A stretch of 64,000 bases of DNA, taken from Bradyrhizobium sp. Arg816 (GTDB lineage: Bacteria; Pseudomonadota; Alphaproteobacteria; Rhizobiales; Xanthobacteraceae). The notes beneath the pieces were generated by a model. It ran no database searches. It saw only the letters and a list, made by a program, of their open reading frames with translations, and had not been told where the DNA came from. Below are positions 27,439 through 36,185 of this stretch, piece by piece (the first letter of the stretch is position 1; every line of letters begins with the position of its first letter). The stretch is taken from NCBI RefSeq assembly GCF_029989365.1, contig NZ_JAPRAQ010000012.1, forward strand, positions 62,001-126,000. The letters run 5' to 3'. A program made the position numbers and the translations under genes.

Positions 27439-28308
27439 CTACCCGCCCTTGACGGCGCCCGCGGTCAGCCCGGCCACGATCTGCCGCTGGGCGAACACTG
27501 TGAGCAGCAGCACCGGGAAGGTGACGATCAATGCGGCCGCGGCCAGCGGTCCCCAGCTCAATTGGTCGAACGAGATCATGTTGTAGACGGCGACGGGCAG
27601 CGTGCGCGTCTCGCGTCCGGCCAGCACGATGCCGAACACAAAATTGTTCCAGGAGAAGATCACGGCGAGGATGAAGGCGACCGCGATCCCGGGCTTGGCG
27701 ATCGGCAGGGCGACGTGCCGAAAGACCTGCCAGCGCGTGGCGCCGTCGATGAGCGCGGCTTCCTCCAGCTCCAGCGGCGTGGTCTCGAAATAGCCAATCA
27801 TGATCCAGATCACGATCGGCACCGTCACGACGAGATGAATGATGATCTGCGGCACCAGCGTGCCGAGCAATCCCAGCCACTGGAACAGCAGGAACAGCGG
27901 GATCAAATAGGACAGGCCGGGCGTGATGCGCGCGATCAGGATCACGATCGCGGATTTGTGCGCGGCCATGCGCGCGATGCCGTAGCCGGCGGGAACGCCG
28001 ACGAGCAGCGCCAGCGTGGTCGCGCCGCCGGTGACGATCAGGCTGTTGACGAAATAGGTCAGGAAGCGGTTGGAAGCGAGCACGTCGGCATAGTTCTTCC
28101 AGGCGATGCGATCGGGGATGAACACCGGCGGGTAGGCGGCGTTGTCGACCTCGAACTTGAGCGACAGCGACGCCATCCAGAGGAAGAACAGGATCGCCGG
28201 CGACACGATGACGAACACCGAGAGCCACAGACCGATCCTGCCAATGACCTGACGTAGGTTGATTTGACTTGGGTTGACTTGACTTGGGCTGACCTGACTT
28301 GGGTTCAT
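27439..28308 (-). CDS. Carbohydrate ABC transporter permease (MalG-type)
   Basis: A 289-residue inner-membrane permease with six helices and the EAA loop EEAALIDGATRWQVFRHVALP. The ATG at 28308 overlaps the stop of the preceding permease gene (ATGA), so I prefer it to an upstream in-frame start. Immediately after Met the protein has four pentapeptide repeats, NPSQV, SPSQV, NPSQI, NLRQV, encoded by four 15-base units (28246-28305), an odd cytoplasmic tail for this family. It is the last gene of a binding-protein and two-permease unit with no ATPase gene adjacent, so it must share an MsmK/UgpC-type ATPase from elsewhere. Confidence 0.93.
   Translation of the reverse strand: MNPSQVSPSQVNPSQINLRQVIGRIGLWLSVFVIVSPAILFFLWMASLSLKFEVDNAAYPPVFIPDRIAWKNYADVLASNRFLTYFVNSLIVTGGATTLALLVGVPAGYGIARMAAHKSAIVILIARITPGLSYLIPLFLLFQWLGLLGTLVPQIIIHLVVTVPIVIWIMIGYFETTPLELEEAALIDGATRWQVFRHVALPIAKPGIAVAFILAVIFSWNNFVFGIVLAGRETRTLPVAVYNMISFDQLSWGPLAAAALIVTFPVLLLTVFAQRQIVAGLTAGAVKGG
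28246..28305. repeat. 15-bp in-frame tandem repeat at the start of the permease gene
   Basis: Four units of 15 bases begin directly after the start codon of the MalG-type permease. On the plus strand they read GACCTGACGTAGGTT, GATTTGACTTGGGTT, GACTTGACTTGGGCT and GACCTGACTTGGGTT. Changes in copy number would keep the reading frame. Confidence 0.9.
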
Positions 28309-29243
28309 GCGCCGCTCGCAATTTCGGTCCACAGCATGCGCTGGCGGGCATAGAGCATCACGGCCGCGAGGGCGACGATGAGGAGGAAGAACACCACCGC
28401 GATCGCCGAGCCGTAGCCGAGGTCGTAATAGGTGAAGGCGACGCTGTAGAGATAGATGTTGATCGTCTCCGACGCCGAGCCCGGTCCTCCCTGCGTGATC
28501 GCGAAGATGATGTCGAAACTCTTCACGGCGTCGATCATGCGGATCATGCCGGCGATGAACAGGAACGGCATGATCAGCGGCAGCGTGATGAAGCGGAACA
28601 CTTGCCAGAAGCTCGCGCCGTCGATCTGCGCGCTTTCATAGGGCTCGGTCGGGATCGCGGCGAGGCCGCCGAGTACGATCAGCATGACCAGCGGCGTCCA
28701 TTGCCAGGTCTCGACCAGCACGAGCGAGGGAATGACGGTTGCGGGGTGGAAGACCCAGAGCTGCGCGGGTATCCCGACCAGCGACAAGAGGTAGTTCAGC
28801 ACGCCGAGCTGCGGGTGGAACATCATGGTCCAGACCAGCGCGATCGCGACGGGGGTCGCCATCATCGGCATGATGAAGATACCGCGCAGAAAGCCGCGGC
28901 CGGCGAACTTCTGATGAAACACGACGGCCGCGAACGTGCCGAGGATCAGCGGCAGCAGCACCGATAGCAAAGTGTAGACCATGGTGTGGCCCACCGCTTC
29001 GATGAAGCGGGGATCGCTCGTCAGCCGCAGATAGTTGGAAAACCCGACGAAGGTGGTCGGTGAGCCGACCTTCCACTCGTTCAGGCTCATCCAGATGGTG
29101 AAGACCCACGGGAAGATGATGATCGCGAGCACGACGACCAGCGCCGGCACCACGAATGGCCAGTAGGACGGCGGCCGCAACGCCTTCTCCGGCGCGGCAT
29201 CAGACTGTGCCGCGGCCGGAGTCGATTGTGTCAATGTACTCAC
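28305..29243 (-). CDS. Carbohydrate ABC transporter permease (MalF-type)
   Basis: A 312-residue membrane protein, six helices, with EAA-type loop YESAQIDGASFWQVFRFITLP. I place the start at the GTG at 29243, whose sequence GTGA overlaps the stop of the solute-binding protein gene; the open frame upstream is only the antiparallel shadow of that gene. Partner of the downstream MalG-type permease. Confidence 0.93.
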   Translation of the reverse strand: MSTLTQSTPAAAQSDAAPEKALRPPSYWPFVVPALVVVLAIIIFPWVFTIWMSLNEWKVGSPTTFVGFSNYLRLTSDPRFIEAVGHTMVYTLLSVLLPLILGTFAAVVFHQKFAGRGFLRGIFIMPMMATPVAIALVWTMMFHPQLGVLNYLLSLVGIPAQLWVFHPATVIPSLVLVETWQWTPLVMLIVLGGLAAIPTEPYESAQIDGASFWQVFRFITLPLIMPFLFIAGMIRMIDAVKSFDIIFAITQGGPGSASETINIYLYSVAFTYYDLGYGSAIAVVFFLLIVALAAVMLYARQRMLWTEIASGA

Positions 29244-30565
29244 GCCTTTTCGCTGCGCTCCAGGATCGGCCGGTACTGATCGTGAGCCTTCTTCAGCTCG
29301 GTTGCGGGATCGGCGCCCGATAGTGTCGAGGTGAGGGCCGCGCCGACGAGATCGCGGAATTCGGCGACCGGGATCACGACGGGAAGGCCGAGCTTGCTGA
29401 TCTTGGCGGAATCGATCACCGACTGCAGCCACTCCTTGGGCATCTTCACGCCGTTCTGGACCTCGGGATCGCCGAGGATCGAGTTGCGGAACGGCACGCC
29501 GCCGCCGGCCTGCAACAGCCGCGCGCCCTGCTGCTTCGAGACCGCCCACTGGCAGAGCAGATAGGCGGCTTCCTTGTTCTTGCTCGCCGCGGCAATGCCG
29601 ATGCCGTCGCCATAGGTGGCCGAATATTGCCCCTTCGGTCCGGCCGGCACGACGGTGTAGCCGACCTTGCCGACCACGCGCGAGGCGGCGGGGTCCTCCA
29701 GCGGCGGCGCCCAGCCGACGCCGTCGATCCACATCGCCGAACGTCCTTGCGTGAACGAGGCCATCGACTCCATCCAGTTGAAGCCGGCGACGCCTGGCGG
29801 GGCGACCTTCGTCAGCAGCGTCTGATAGAGCTTTGTCGCCGCGACCGCCTCGGGGCCGTCCGTGAGGATGTTGCCTTTGGCGTCGAGGAATTCGCCGCCA
29901 TAGTCGAGGAAGAAGTTGGTCCACAACGTCATGTTGGCGTTGCGCAGGCCCCGTCCGACGAAACCGTAGGTGCCTTCCTTGGTGTCGGTCAGTTTTTCGG
30001 CGGCCGCGACCATCTCGTCGAGGGTCTTGGGGACGGCGACGCCCTTCTTCTGGAACAACTCCTTGTTGTAGTAGAGGATGAAGTAATCGACCGACCAGGG
30101 CAGCGACAGCATCTGGCCCTTGTCGTTCTTGGCGTATTGCAGGCCGGCGGCCGAGAAATCGCTCTCGACGAGATCGGGTGCCGTCAGCGTCGGATCCTTC
30201 ATAAAGGGCGACATGTCCGCCAGCCAGCCGGCTTTCTCGAACTGCCGCTTCTGGACGTGATAGCTAAGATGGACGACGTCGAAGCTCGGCCGGCCCGAGG
30301 TCAGCTCGATCACCACTTTCTGGCGCTGCTGCTGCTCGGGGATCTGTTCGGATTCCACCTGGATGCCGGTGAGCTCGGTGAACTCCTTGATGTTTTTTTG
30401 CAGGTTGTCGCCGCGCGGACCCTTGGCGAGGATCACCTCCAGCTTGGTCCCGGCGTATTTCTTCCAGTTGACCTCGGCGCGTGCCGGTAGTCCGGTCAGG
30501 CTGAGCGCGCCAGCCGCGGCGGTCCCCGTCAACAGCGTGCGGCGCGAGATATTATGGTTGGCCAC
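29240..30565 (-). CDS. ABC transporter extracellular solute-binding protein
   Basis: A 441-residue periplasmic binding protein of family 1, for a sugar or sugar-derivative. The N-terminus has a Tat-like signal: ISRRTLLTGTAAAGALSLTG ending at PARA. The GTG at 30565 follows GAGGGAGG at good spacing; an ATG eight codons upstream is an alternative. A conserved tail IPVAEFRDLVGAALTS is typical. The gene starts 82 bases after the end of soxA, so it may be transcribed from its own promoter or by read-through from the sox module. Confidence 0.9.
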   Translation of the reverse strand: MANHNISRRTLLTGTAAAGALSLTGLPARAEVNWKKYAGTKLEVILAKGPRGDNLQKNIKEFTELTGIQVESEQIPEQQQRQKVVIELTSGRPSFDVVHLSYHVQKRQFEKAGWLADMSPFMKDPTLTAPDLVESDFSAAGLQYAKNDKGQMLSLPWSVDYFILYYNKELFQKKGVAVPKTLDEMVAAAEKLTDTKEGTYGFVGRGLRNANMTLWTNFFLDYGGEFLDAKGNILTDGPEAVAATKLYQTLLTKVAPPGVAGFNWMESMASFTQGRSAMWIDGVGWAPPLEDPAASRVVGKVGYTVVPAGPKGQYSATYGDGIGIAAASKNKEAAYLLCQWAVSKQQGARLLQAGGGVPFRNSILGDPEVQNGVKMPKEWLQSVIDSAKISKLGLPVVIPVAEFRDLVGAALTSTLSGADPATELKKAHDQYRPILERSEKA

Positions 30566-30647
30566 GTCAAATCCCTCCCTCTGATTCATTTTCTTTGGGA
30601 GGGATACTAACGGCCGTGCCACGCCTGCCTAGTCCTAATCTGGGGTC

Positions 30648-31427
30648 TCAGGGACGCACGGCAGGCGTCTCCATCGGCAGACCGCGCGCCCGCGACATCA
30701 GGTAGAGTTCAAGCGCGACCAGCTCGGGCGCGCCGTAATCATAGGCCTGGGCGCGAACGCCGGTCATGCAACTGCGCAACCGGCGCTCGATCGACCCCAG
30801 CGTCTGCCACTCCAGGCGGTAGAGCGGATAGCCGGTCGGCTGTCCTTGCGTGATCGGCGCGCCCGCAAGACGCTTGTCGAAATTGTCGTCGTGGCAATTG
30901 GTGCAGGCGAGGTTGAGTTGGCCCTCGCGCTGCATGAAGAGGTCGCGGCCCTGTGCCACGAAAGGCTTCAGCTCCGGATCATCGCCGGCCGTGATCGCGA
31001 CGCCGCGGGACTGGTGGGCGACGAAGGCGGACAGCGCCAGGAGGTCGCCGCTCTCGTAGGGCAGCGCCGGCGCCTGCTGATGATTGGCGCGGCAGAGGTT
31101 GATACGCTGGTCGAGGGTGACGGGGCGCGCCAGCACCTTGTCGAATGCCGGATAGCGCGCCGCAACGCCCTTCATGCTGCTGCGAGCATCGCCATGGCAA
31201 TCCGCACAGGCCTTGTCGGAGCTGCCGGTCTTCTTTGCCCAGAGCGCCTCGCCGTCGAGCACGAAAAGCATGCCCGGATTGGACGTGTCGTCATCCTGCA
31301 TCGCGCGCGTGTCGGGCCCCATGAACGAATAGCCGGAGCGGCGCGCGTCCGGCGGAATCTCGCCGGCGAGCAGGGCAGGGGCCGCGGCCAACAATGTGGC
31401 CGCCGCTATCGCGTGCCAAAAGATCAT
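30648..31427 (-). CDS. soxA: Sulfur-oxidation c-type cytochrome SoxA, dihaem
   Basis: A 259-residue periplasmic protein with a signal peptide (1-22). Two haem motifs are present, CADCH (74-78) and CTNCH (175-179), and the active-site cysteine occurs in RRLRSCMTG (Cys220), the residue that carries the sulphur-modified ligand in known SoxA proteins. SoxA pairs with SoxX to attach thiosulfate to the SoxY carrier cysteine. The ATG at 31427 overlaps the soxZ stop (ATGA). It is the last gene of the local sox module. Confidence 0.94.
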   Translation of the reverse strand: MIFWHAIAAATLLAAAPALLAGEIPPDARRSGYSFMGPDTRAMQDDDTSNPGMLFVLDGEALWAKKTGSSDKACADCHGDARSSMKGVAARYPAFDKVLARPVTLDQRINLCRANHQQAPALPYESGDLLALSAFVAHQSRGVAITAGDDPELKPFVAQGRDLFMQREGQLNLACTNCHDDNFDKRLAGAPITQGQPTGYPLYRLEWQTLGSIERRLRSCMTGVRAQAYDYGAPELVALELYLMSRARGLPMETPAVRP

Positions 31428-31741
31428 TCGACCGTGATCGAGGCCGATGCGGTCGACGAATAGCCGTTGTCGCCGATCCATTCGAATTCTAACTTGCCGC
31501 TCTCCTTCGCGACCGTGAAGAAGGAGAGATATGGGTTGGCCGCGATCGCCGGAAACAGGTCGGCACGGAAAACTTCGGTGCCATTATAGCGGCACGTAAA
31601 ACTCGTGATGATGTCGCGAGGCACCAGCGCGCCGTCCGCGGTGTGGCGGAAGCCGGTCTCCATGATGTGCGAGGTCAGCGTGCGGATCTCGATGACATCG
31701 CCGCGTTTGGCTTTTGCCGGAACGTTGATGAGCGCGGCCAT
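31424..31741 (-). CDS. soxZ: Thiosulfate oxidation carrier subunit SoxZ
   Basis: A 105-residue protein with the SoxZ immunoglobulin-like fold: start RVPAKAKRGDVIEIRTLTSHIME is typical, as is PYLSFFTVAKESGKLEFEW near the end. No signal peptide; SoxZ is exported with Tat-dependent SoxY. Its start codon overlaps the last base of the soxY stop region, so translation is coupled. Confidence 0.95.
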   Translation of the reverse strand: MAALINVPAKAKRGDVIEIRTLTSHIMETGFRHTADGALVPRDIITSFTCRYNGTEVFRADLFPAIAANPYLSFFTVAKESGKLEFEWIGDNGYSSTASASITVE

Positions 31742-32208
31742 CAGTTCATCTCCTCGGTGCAGGCGGCCAGCGTCACGACGATGTCGGCGCCGACCTGCCA
31801 GAACGTGTCATCGGACAGCCGTGCGATTGCCACCACCTTCTGGGTGTCGGCGAGCCGGATCCGGGTCGAGACCTGGGCGCGGCCGGAGGAGGGGTTGAGA
31901 TAGAAATTGCCGATGTTCGGCTGCGGGTTCTTCTCGTTGAAGACGTGGATGCTCTTGACGTAGTCGTTCGCGGTCATCGGGCTTGCGACGCTCACCGTCA
32001 TCGGCACCGTGTTGCCGTTCTCGACCAGCGGCGGAATGTCGAGCTTGACCTTGCCGGTGCGAATCTGGGCTTCGCCGACGACGTTGCGGATGGCGGTGCT
32101 GAGCGTCGCGGGCGTCGCTTCCAGCGGTCGCAGCGTGACGATCGGGATTGTTCCGGCGACCGTCGCGCCGCCTGCAATACTCAGGAATTGTCGTCGCGTG
32201 GTTGGCAT
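31741..32208 (-). CDS. soxY: Thiosulfate oxidation carrier SoxY with non-canonical C-terminus
   Basis: A 155-residue Tat-exported protein (TTRRQFLSIAGGATVAG). The body matches SoxY (VGEAQIRTGKVKLDIPPLVENG, IRLADTQKVVAIARLSD). In described SoxY proteins the chain ends in Gly-Gly-Cys-Gly-Gly, whose Cys carries the sulphur substrate. Here the end is TLAACTEEMN, with Cys150 six residues from the end, preceded by two Ala and followed by Thr-Glu-Glu-Met-Asn. The Cys is kept but the flexible glycines are not. The reading of the last codons is clear and the stop overlaps the soxZ start, so truncation by mutation is unlikely. Confidence 0.92.
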   Translation of the reverse strand: MPTTRRQFLSIAGGATVAGTIPIVTLRPLEATPATLSTAIRNVVGEAQIRTGKVKLDIPPLVENGNTVPMTVSVASPMTANDYVKSIHVFNEKNPQPNIGNFYLNPSSGRAQVSTRIRLADTQKVVAIARLSDDTFWQVGADIVVTLAACTEEMN

Positions 32209-32212
32209 GAAG

Positions 32213-32665
32213 CTAGTTCCGAAGCGTTACAAGAAAGGCCACGATGTCTTCGATCTCCGCGGCGGACAATATCGGCATGCCGGCAAAATTGCGCCCGACC
32301 CGGACCAGCCCGTCGTCGCGATAATAGGACGGCATAATGGTCTGCGGGTTGTAGCGCGATGCATCGACCAGCCGCAGCCGCAACTGGCCCGCCGACCACC
32401 AGTTCCCGGTGCCGGTGAGGTCAGGCGCGAGGTCACCCTGGAACCGCGCCTCCGGGAACGGACCGGAATGGCAGAGGATGCAGGTCGTGGTGCGCGCCAC
32501 CACCAGCGCGCGGCCGCGCGCGGGATCGCCCGGCGTGCCCGTGAGCGGCTGCGGGATGGTGTCACCGATGACTTTGTAGGGCACGAGCTCGTCGGCTCTT
32601 GCTCCGCTGGCCAGGGCAAGGCCGGCGACGATCAGCGCTGCGATATGAAGGAATGCTCTAGCCAA
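32213..32665 (-). CDS. soxX: Sulfur-oxidation cytochrome SoxX
   Basis: A 150-residue monohaem periplasmic cytochrome. CILCH sits at about 62-66, followed by SGPFPEARFQGDLAPDLTG, the SoxX signature, and a Met in AGMPILSAAE as the likely sixth ligand. The most plausible start is a TTG at 32665, which yields a signal peptide ARAFLHIAALIVAGLALASG; the open frame continues about 37 codons upstream inside the flavoprotein gene. The end is four bases before soxY. Confidence 0.85.
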   Translation of the reverse strand: MARAFLHIAALIVAGLALASGARADELVPYKVIGDTIPQPLTGTPGDPARGRALVVARTTTCILCHSGPFPEARFQGDLAPDLTGTGNWWSAGQLRLRLVDASRYNPQTIMPSYYRDDGLVRVGRNFAGMPILSAAEIEDIVAFLVTLRN

Positions 32666-33941
32666 AGGTGTCCGCCGTGATGGTTTGAAACCAGCGCTCG
32701 GCTTCCGCCGCCTCGCGGGCGCGTAGCTCGCGCGGTGCGTCGACCGGGCTGGTCGCGCCGCCTTCGACCTCGGCAAAGATGTCGCCCCTGGGCTGGTAAT
32801 TGCCGGCGAGCGAGAAGCCGTAGCCGGGCGCGGCGGTGTTGTAGCAGACGCCGGTCAACCGCGGCGCCTCCGGCGCGCGGCCCGCGAACAGGTTGACGAT
32901 GGCGGCGGCGCAAGCCTTGCCCTGTGCGCTCGCGGCCGAGGCCGATTTGGGAATGCCGCCGCCGAGGCAGGCATCGCCGATGACGTGGATGTTCGGGACG
33001 AGCTTCGACTCGAAGGTCACGGGATCGATCGGGCACCAGCCGGTCGCATCCGCCGCGCCCGCGATCTCGGCGATGCGGCCGGCGCGTTGCGGCGGGATGA
33101 CGTTGGCGACATCAGGCGTGTAATTGCCGAACTCGGTGATGATGGTCCTTGTCGAAGGATCGACCGAGGTGACGCGACCGCCCTGCGACAGCGCGATGCG
33201 CTCGATCATGTCGCCATAGAGCTCCTTCCACGCCTTCTCGAACAGCCGCTGCTGCGAAAAAGTGTCCTTGGCATCGAGGACCAGTACCTTCGAGCGCGGC
33301 TTCTTCGTCTTCAGGTAATGCGCGATCAGGCTGGCGCGCTCGTAGGGCGCCGGCGGGCAGCGCGAGGGATTGGCCGGGATGGCGATGGCGACCGTGCCGC
33401 CGTCCGTCATCGCCTCCAGTTGCCTGCGCAGCAGCAGCGTCTGCGCGCCGGCCTTCCAGGCGTGCGGCATTTTTTCGGATGCCGCCTCGTCATAGCCGGG
33501 CAGGGCCTCGAAATGGAAGTCGATGCCGGGCGAGAGCACGAGACGGTCATAGGGCAGCGCGACGCCGTCGGTCGTCACGACGCTGCGCCGCTGCGGCTCG
33601 ATTGTGGTCACGGCCTCGCCGATCACGGTGATGCCCTCGGCGGCGAACTTGTCATAGTCGAACTGCTGCGCGTCGATCTCGCGCAGCCCCGCAATCACCT
33701 CGTTGCTGAAGGGGCATGAGGTGAAGACCGCGTTGGGTTCGATCAGGATGATTTGCAAGTCTTCACGCGCGCGTTTCAGCGCGCGGGCGCATGTCGCGCC
33801 GCCAAAGCCGCCGCCGACCACGACGATGCGTGCTGCCGATTGCGCACGCAGGACCGATGGCCCCGCCAGTGTTGCGGCGGCCGCGGTGATGCCGAGCACG
33901 GCATTCCGCCGTGTCACCGGGCGCGTGGTCATCGGGATCAT
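32658..33941 (-). CDS. FAD-dependent sulfide dehydrogenase flavoprotein (FccB/SoxF-like)
   Basis: A 427-residue Tat-exported flavoprotein (PVTRRNAVLGITAAAATLAG). FAD binding is shown by RIVVVGGGFGGAT; the redox-active cysteines are Cys76 (FTSCPFSNEV) and a second in GVCYNT near residue 363. Homologues pair with a dihaem cytochrome (FccA / SoxE), which is not encoded here. It begins the sox module and overlaps soxX by eight bases. It may reduce or regenerate a Sox carrier. The start could also be the Met three codons later. A strong terminator separates it from iorB. Confidence 0.88.
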   Translation of the reverse strand: MIPMTTRPVTRRNAVLGITAAAATLAGPSVLRAQSAARIVVVGGGFGGATCARALKRAREDLQIILIEPNAVFTSCPFSNEVIAGLREIDAQQFDYDKFAAEGITVIGEAVTTIEPQRRSVVTTDGVALPYDRLVLSPGIDFHFEALPGYDEAASEKMPHAWKAGAQTLLLRRQLEAMTDGGTVAIAIPANPSRCPPAPYERASLIAHYLKTKKPRSKVLVLDAKDTFSQQRLFEKAWKELYGDMIERIALSQGGRVTSVDPSTRTIITEFGNYTPDVANVIPPQRAGRIAEIAGAADATGWCPIDPVTFESKLVPNIHVIGDACLGGGIPKSASAASAQGKACAAAIVNLFAGRAPEAPRLTGVCYNTAAPGYGFSLAGNYQPRGDIFAEVEGGATSPVDAPRELRAREAAEAERWFQTITADTFG

Positions 33942-33947
33942 CCAGGC

Positions 33948-33982
33948 AAAAATGCCGCGGCGGCCGTTGCAGCCGCCGCGGC
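33948..33982 (-). terminator. Intrinsic terminator downstream of iorB
   Basis: An eleven-base stem GCCGCGGCGGC / GCCGCCGCGGC with loop CGTTGCA. Read leftwards it is followed by ATTTTTG. It ends the iorAB transcript, five bases after the iorB stop, and sits just ahead of the flavoprotein start, so the sox module probably has its own promoter within or near here. Confidence 0.85.
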
Positions 33983-33987
33983 GTTTC

Positions 33988-36174
33988 TCAGGCGAAGGTG
34001 ATGTTCTGGTCGCGCAGCGGCACCGAGCGGATGCGCTTGCCCGTCGCCGCGAAATAGGCGTTGAGCACCGCCGGCGCCGCGACGCCGATGGTCGGCTCGC
34101 CGACGCCGCCCCAGAACCCGCCGCTCGGCACCATCACCGATTCCACCTTCGGCATCTCGTTGATGCGCATCGAATTGTAGGTGTCGAAGTTGGTTTGCTC
34201 GATCTTGCCGTCCTTGACGGTGCAGCCGCCGTAGAACAGCGCGGAGAGGCCATAGACGAAGGAGCCGGCAATCTGCCGCTCCACCTGCGCCGGATTGACG
34301 ACGTAGCCGGGATCAGTGGAGGCGACGATGCGATGCACCTTGATCTTGTTGCCGTCGGTCACCGAGATCTCGGCGGCGCCGGCAACGTAGCTGCCATAGC
34401 CCATGACCTGCGCGATGCCGCGATAGACGCCCAGTGGTGCCGGCTTGTCCCAGCCGATCTTCTCGGCCACGGCATTGAGTACCGCCAGATGCTTGGGATG
34501 GTTGCGCATCAGCTTGCGGCGGAATTCGAGCGGGTCCTGGCCTGCGGCCTGGGCCAGCTCGTCCATGAAGCATTCCATGTAGATCGCGTTGTGATTGACG
34601 TTGACGCCGCGCCAGAAGCCGGGCGGAACGTGCGGGTTGCGCATCGCGTGCTCGACCAGGAGGTTGGGCACCGAATAGCCGAACGCGGCTTCGCCGGACT
34701 GGGCGACGCCCTGGAATGCAGCCGGATCCATGCCGTTCTGCAGCGCTTCGGGGCGCAGCGAGAACAGGATCGACTGCCCGGACAGGCGGTAGTGCAGCGC
34801 CACCAGATTGTTGTTGGCGTCGAACGCGCCGGTCATCTTGCACTGGGTGATCGGGTGATACCTGCCGTGCGCCATGTCCTCTTCGCGCGACCACAACAGC
34901 TTGATCGGCGTGCCCGGCATCTGCTTGGCGATCATGACCGCCTGGCGGACATAGTCGGTCTGGCCGCGCCGGCCGAAGCCGCCGCCGGGCATCACCTTGT
35001 GCACGTCGCACTTCTCCGCCGGTAGGCCCGAGGCTTCCAACGTGGCCGCGAAAGCCGCCTCGCCGTTTTGCGTGCCGCACCAGACCTCGCATTTGTCCAC
35101 CGTGTAGAGCGCGGTGGCGTTCATCGGCTCCATGGTGGCGTGGTTCTGGTAGGGGTAATTGTAGACGGCTTCGACCTTCTTCGCTGCGCCGGCAATCGCC
35201 GCCTTCACATCGCCGTTCTTGTTGCCGACATAGGCCGGCTGCGAATCGTCGAGGCCCTCGGCGAGCCACTTCGCAATCGACTCGCTCGTGACCTTGGCGT
35301 TCTCGCCCTCGTCCCAGACGATCGGCAGCGCTTCCAGCGCGCTCTTGGCGTGCCACCAGGTGTCGGCGACGACCGCAACGGCGGTGTCGCCGACCTTGAC
35401 GACCTTCTTGACGCCTTTCATGCCGGTGATCTTGGCTTCGTCATAGCTCTTCAGCTTGCCGCCAAACACCGGGCAGTCCTTGATCGCGGCGTTCAGCATG
35501 CCCGGCAGCTTGACGTCGATGCCGTAGATCATCGTGCCGGTGGTCTTGTCGGCGGTGTCGAGCCGCAGCAGGCCCTTGCCTGCGATGGTCCAGTCCTTGG
35601 GATCCTTGAGCTTGACGTCGGCCGGCGGCGTCAGCTTGGCGGCGGCTTCGGCGACCTTGCCGTAAGTCGTCGTCTTGCCCGACGCCTTGTGGGTGATGAC
35701 GCCCTTGGCGACGGTGCATTCGGAGGCCGGCACCTTCCACTCGTTCGCGGCGGCCTCGATCAGCATCACGCGCGCGGTCGCGCCGCCCTTGCGGACATAG
35801 TCTTGCGAGCTGCGGATGCCACGGCTGCCGCCGGTCGAGAAATCACCCCAGACGCGCTTGCGGGCGACGCTCTGGCCGGGGGTCGGATATTCGGTCGTGA
35901 CCTTCGACCAGTCGCATTCGAGTTCCTCGGCGACCAGCTGGGCGAGGCCGGTGAGCGAGCCCTGGCCCATCTCGGAGCGGGCGATGCGGATCACCACGGT
36001 GTCATCGGGCCTGACCACGACCCAGGCGTTGACTTCCGGCGAGCCGTCGGCCGCGCGGACCACGGCGGGGCCACCGAAGGGGAGATCGAGCCCGATGGCG
36101 AGGCCGGCGCCGACAGCGGCGGTGCCGATGACGAAGGCGCGACGGTTCATCTTGGGAGAAACATGCTTGTTCAT
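33988..36174 (-). CDS. Xanthine-dehydrogenase-family molybdopterin-binding subunit (IorB-type)
   Basis: A 728-residue molybdenum hydroxylase large subunit of the isoquinoline 1-oxidoreductase beta/aldehyde dehydrogenase type. It has an N-terminal Arg-Arg leader (MNRRAFVIGTAAVGAG) typical of these periplasm-facing enzymes, then EMGQGSLTGLAQLVAEELE, GGFGRRGQTDY and a C-terminal GVGEPTIGVAAPAVLNAY with the catalytic Glu. It is 11 bases downstream of the 2Fe-2S subunit gene. Substrates in this family range from N-heterocycles to aldehydes; a specific one cannot be read. Confidence 0.92.
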   Translation of the reverse strand: MNKHVSPKMNRRAFVIGTAAVGAGLAIGLDLPFGGPAVVRAADGSPEVNAWVVVRPDDTVVIRIARSEMGQGSLTGLAQLVAEELECDWSKVTTEYPTPGQSVARKRVWGDFSTGGSRGIRSSQDYVRKGGATARVMLIEAAANEWKVPASECTVAKGVITHKASGKTTTYGKVAEAAAKLTPPADVKLKDPKDWTIAGKGLLRLDTADKTTGTMIYGIDVKLPGMLNAAIKDCPVFGGKLKSYDEAKITGMKGVKKVVKVGDTAVAVVADTWWHAKSALEALPIVWDEGENAKVTSESIAKWLAEGLDDSQPAYVGNKNGDVKAAIAGAAKKVEAVYNYPYQNHATMEPMNATALYTVDKCEVWCGTQNGEAAFAATLEASGLPAEKCDVHKVMPGGGFGRRGQTDYVRQAVMIAKQMPGTPIKLLWSREEDMAHGRYHPITQCKMTGAFDANNNLVALHYRLSGQSILFSLRPEALQNGMDPAAFQGVAQSGEAAFGYSVPNLLVEHAMRNPHVPPGFWRGVNVNHNAIYMECFMDELAQAAGQDPLEFRRKLMRNHPKHLAVLNAVAEKIGWDKPAPLGVYRGIAQVMGYGSYVAGAAEISVTDGNKIKVHRIVASTDPGYVVNPAQVERQIAGSFVYGLSALFYGGCTVKDGKIEQTNFDTYNSMRINEMPKVESVMVPSGGFWGGVGEPTIGVAAPAVLNAYFAATGKRIRSVPLRDQNITFA

Positions 36175-36185
36175 GGGGCGGCTCC

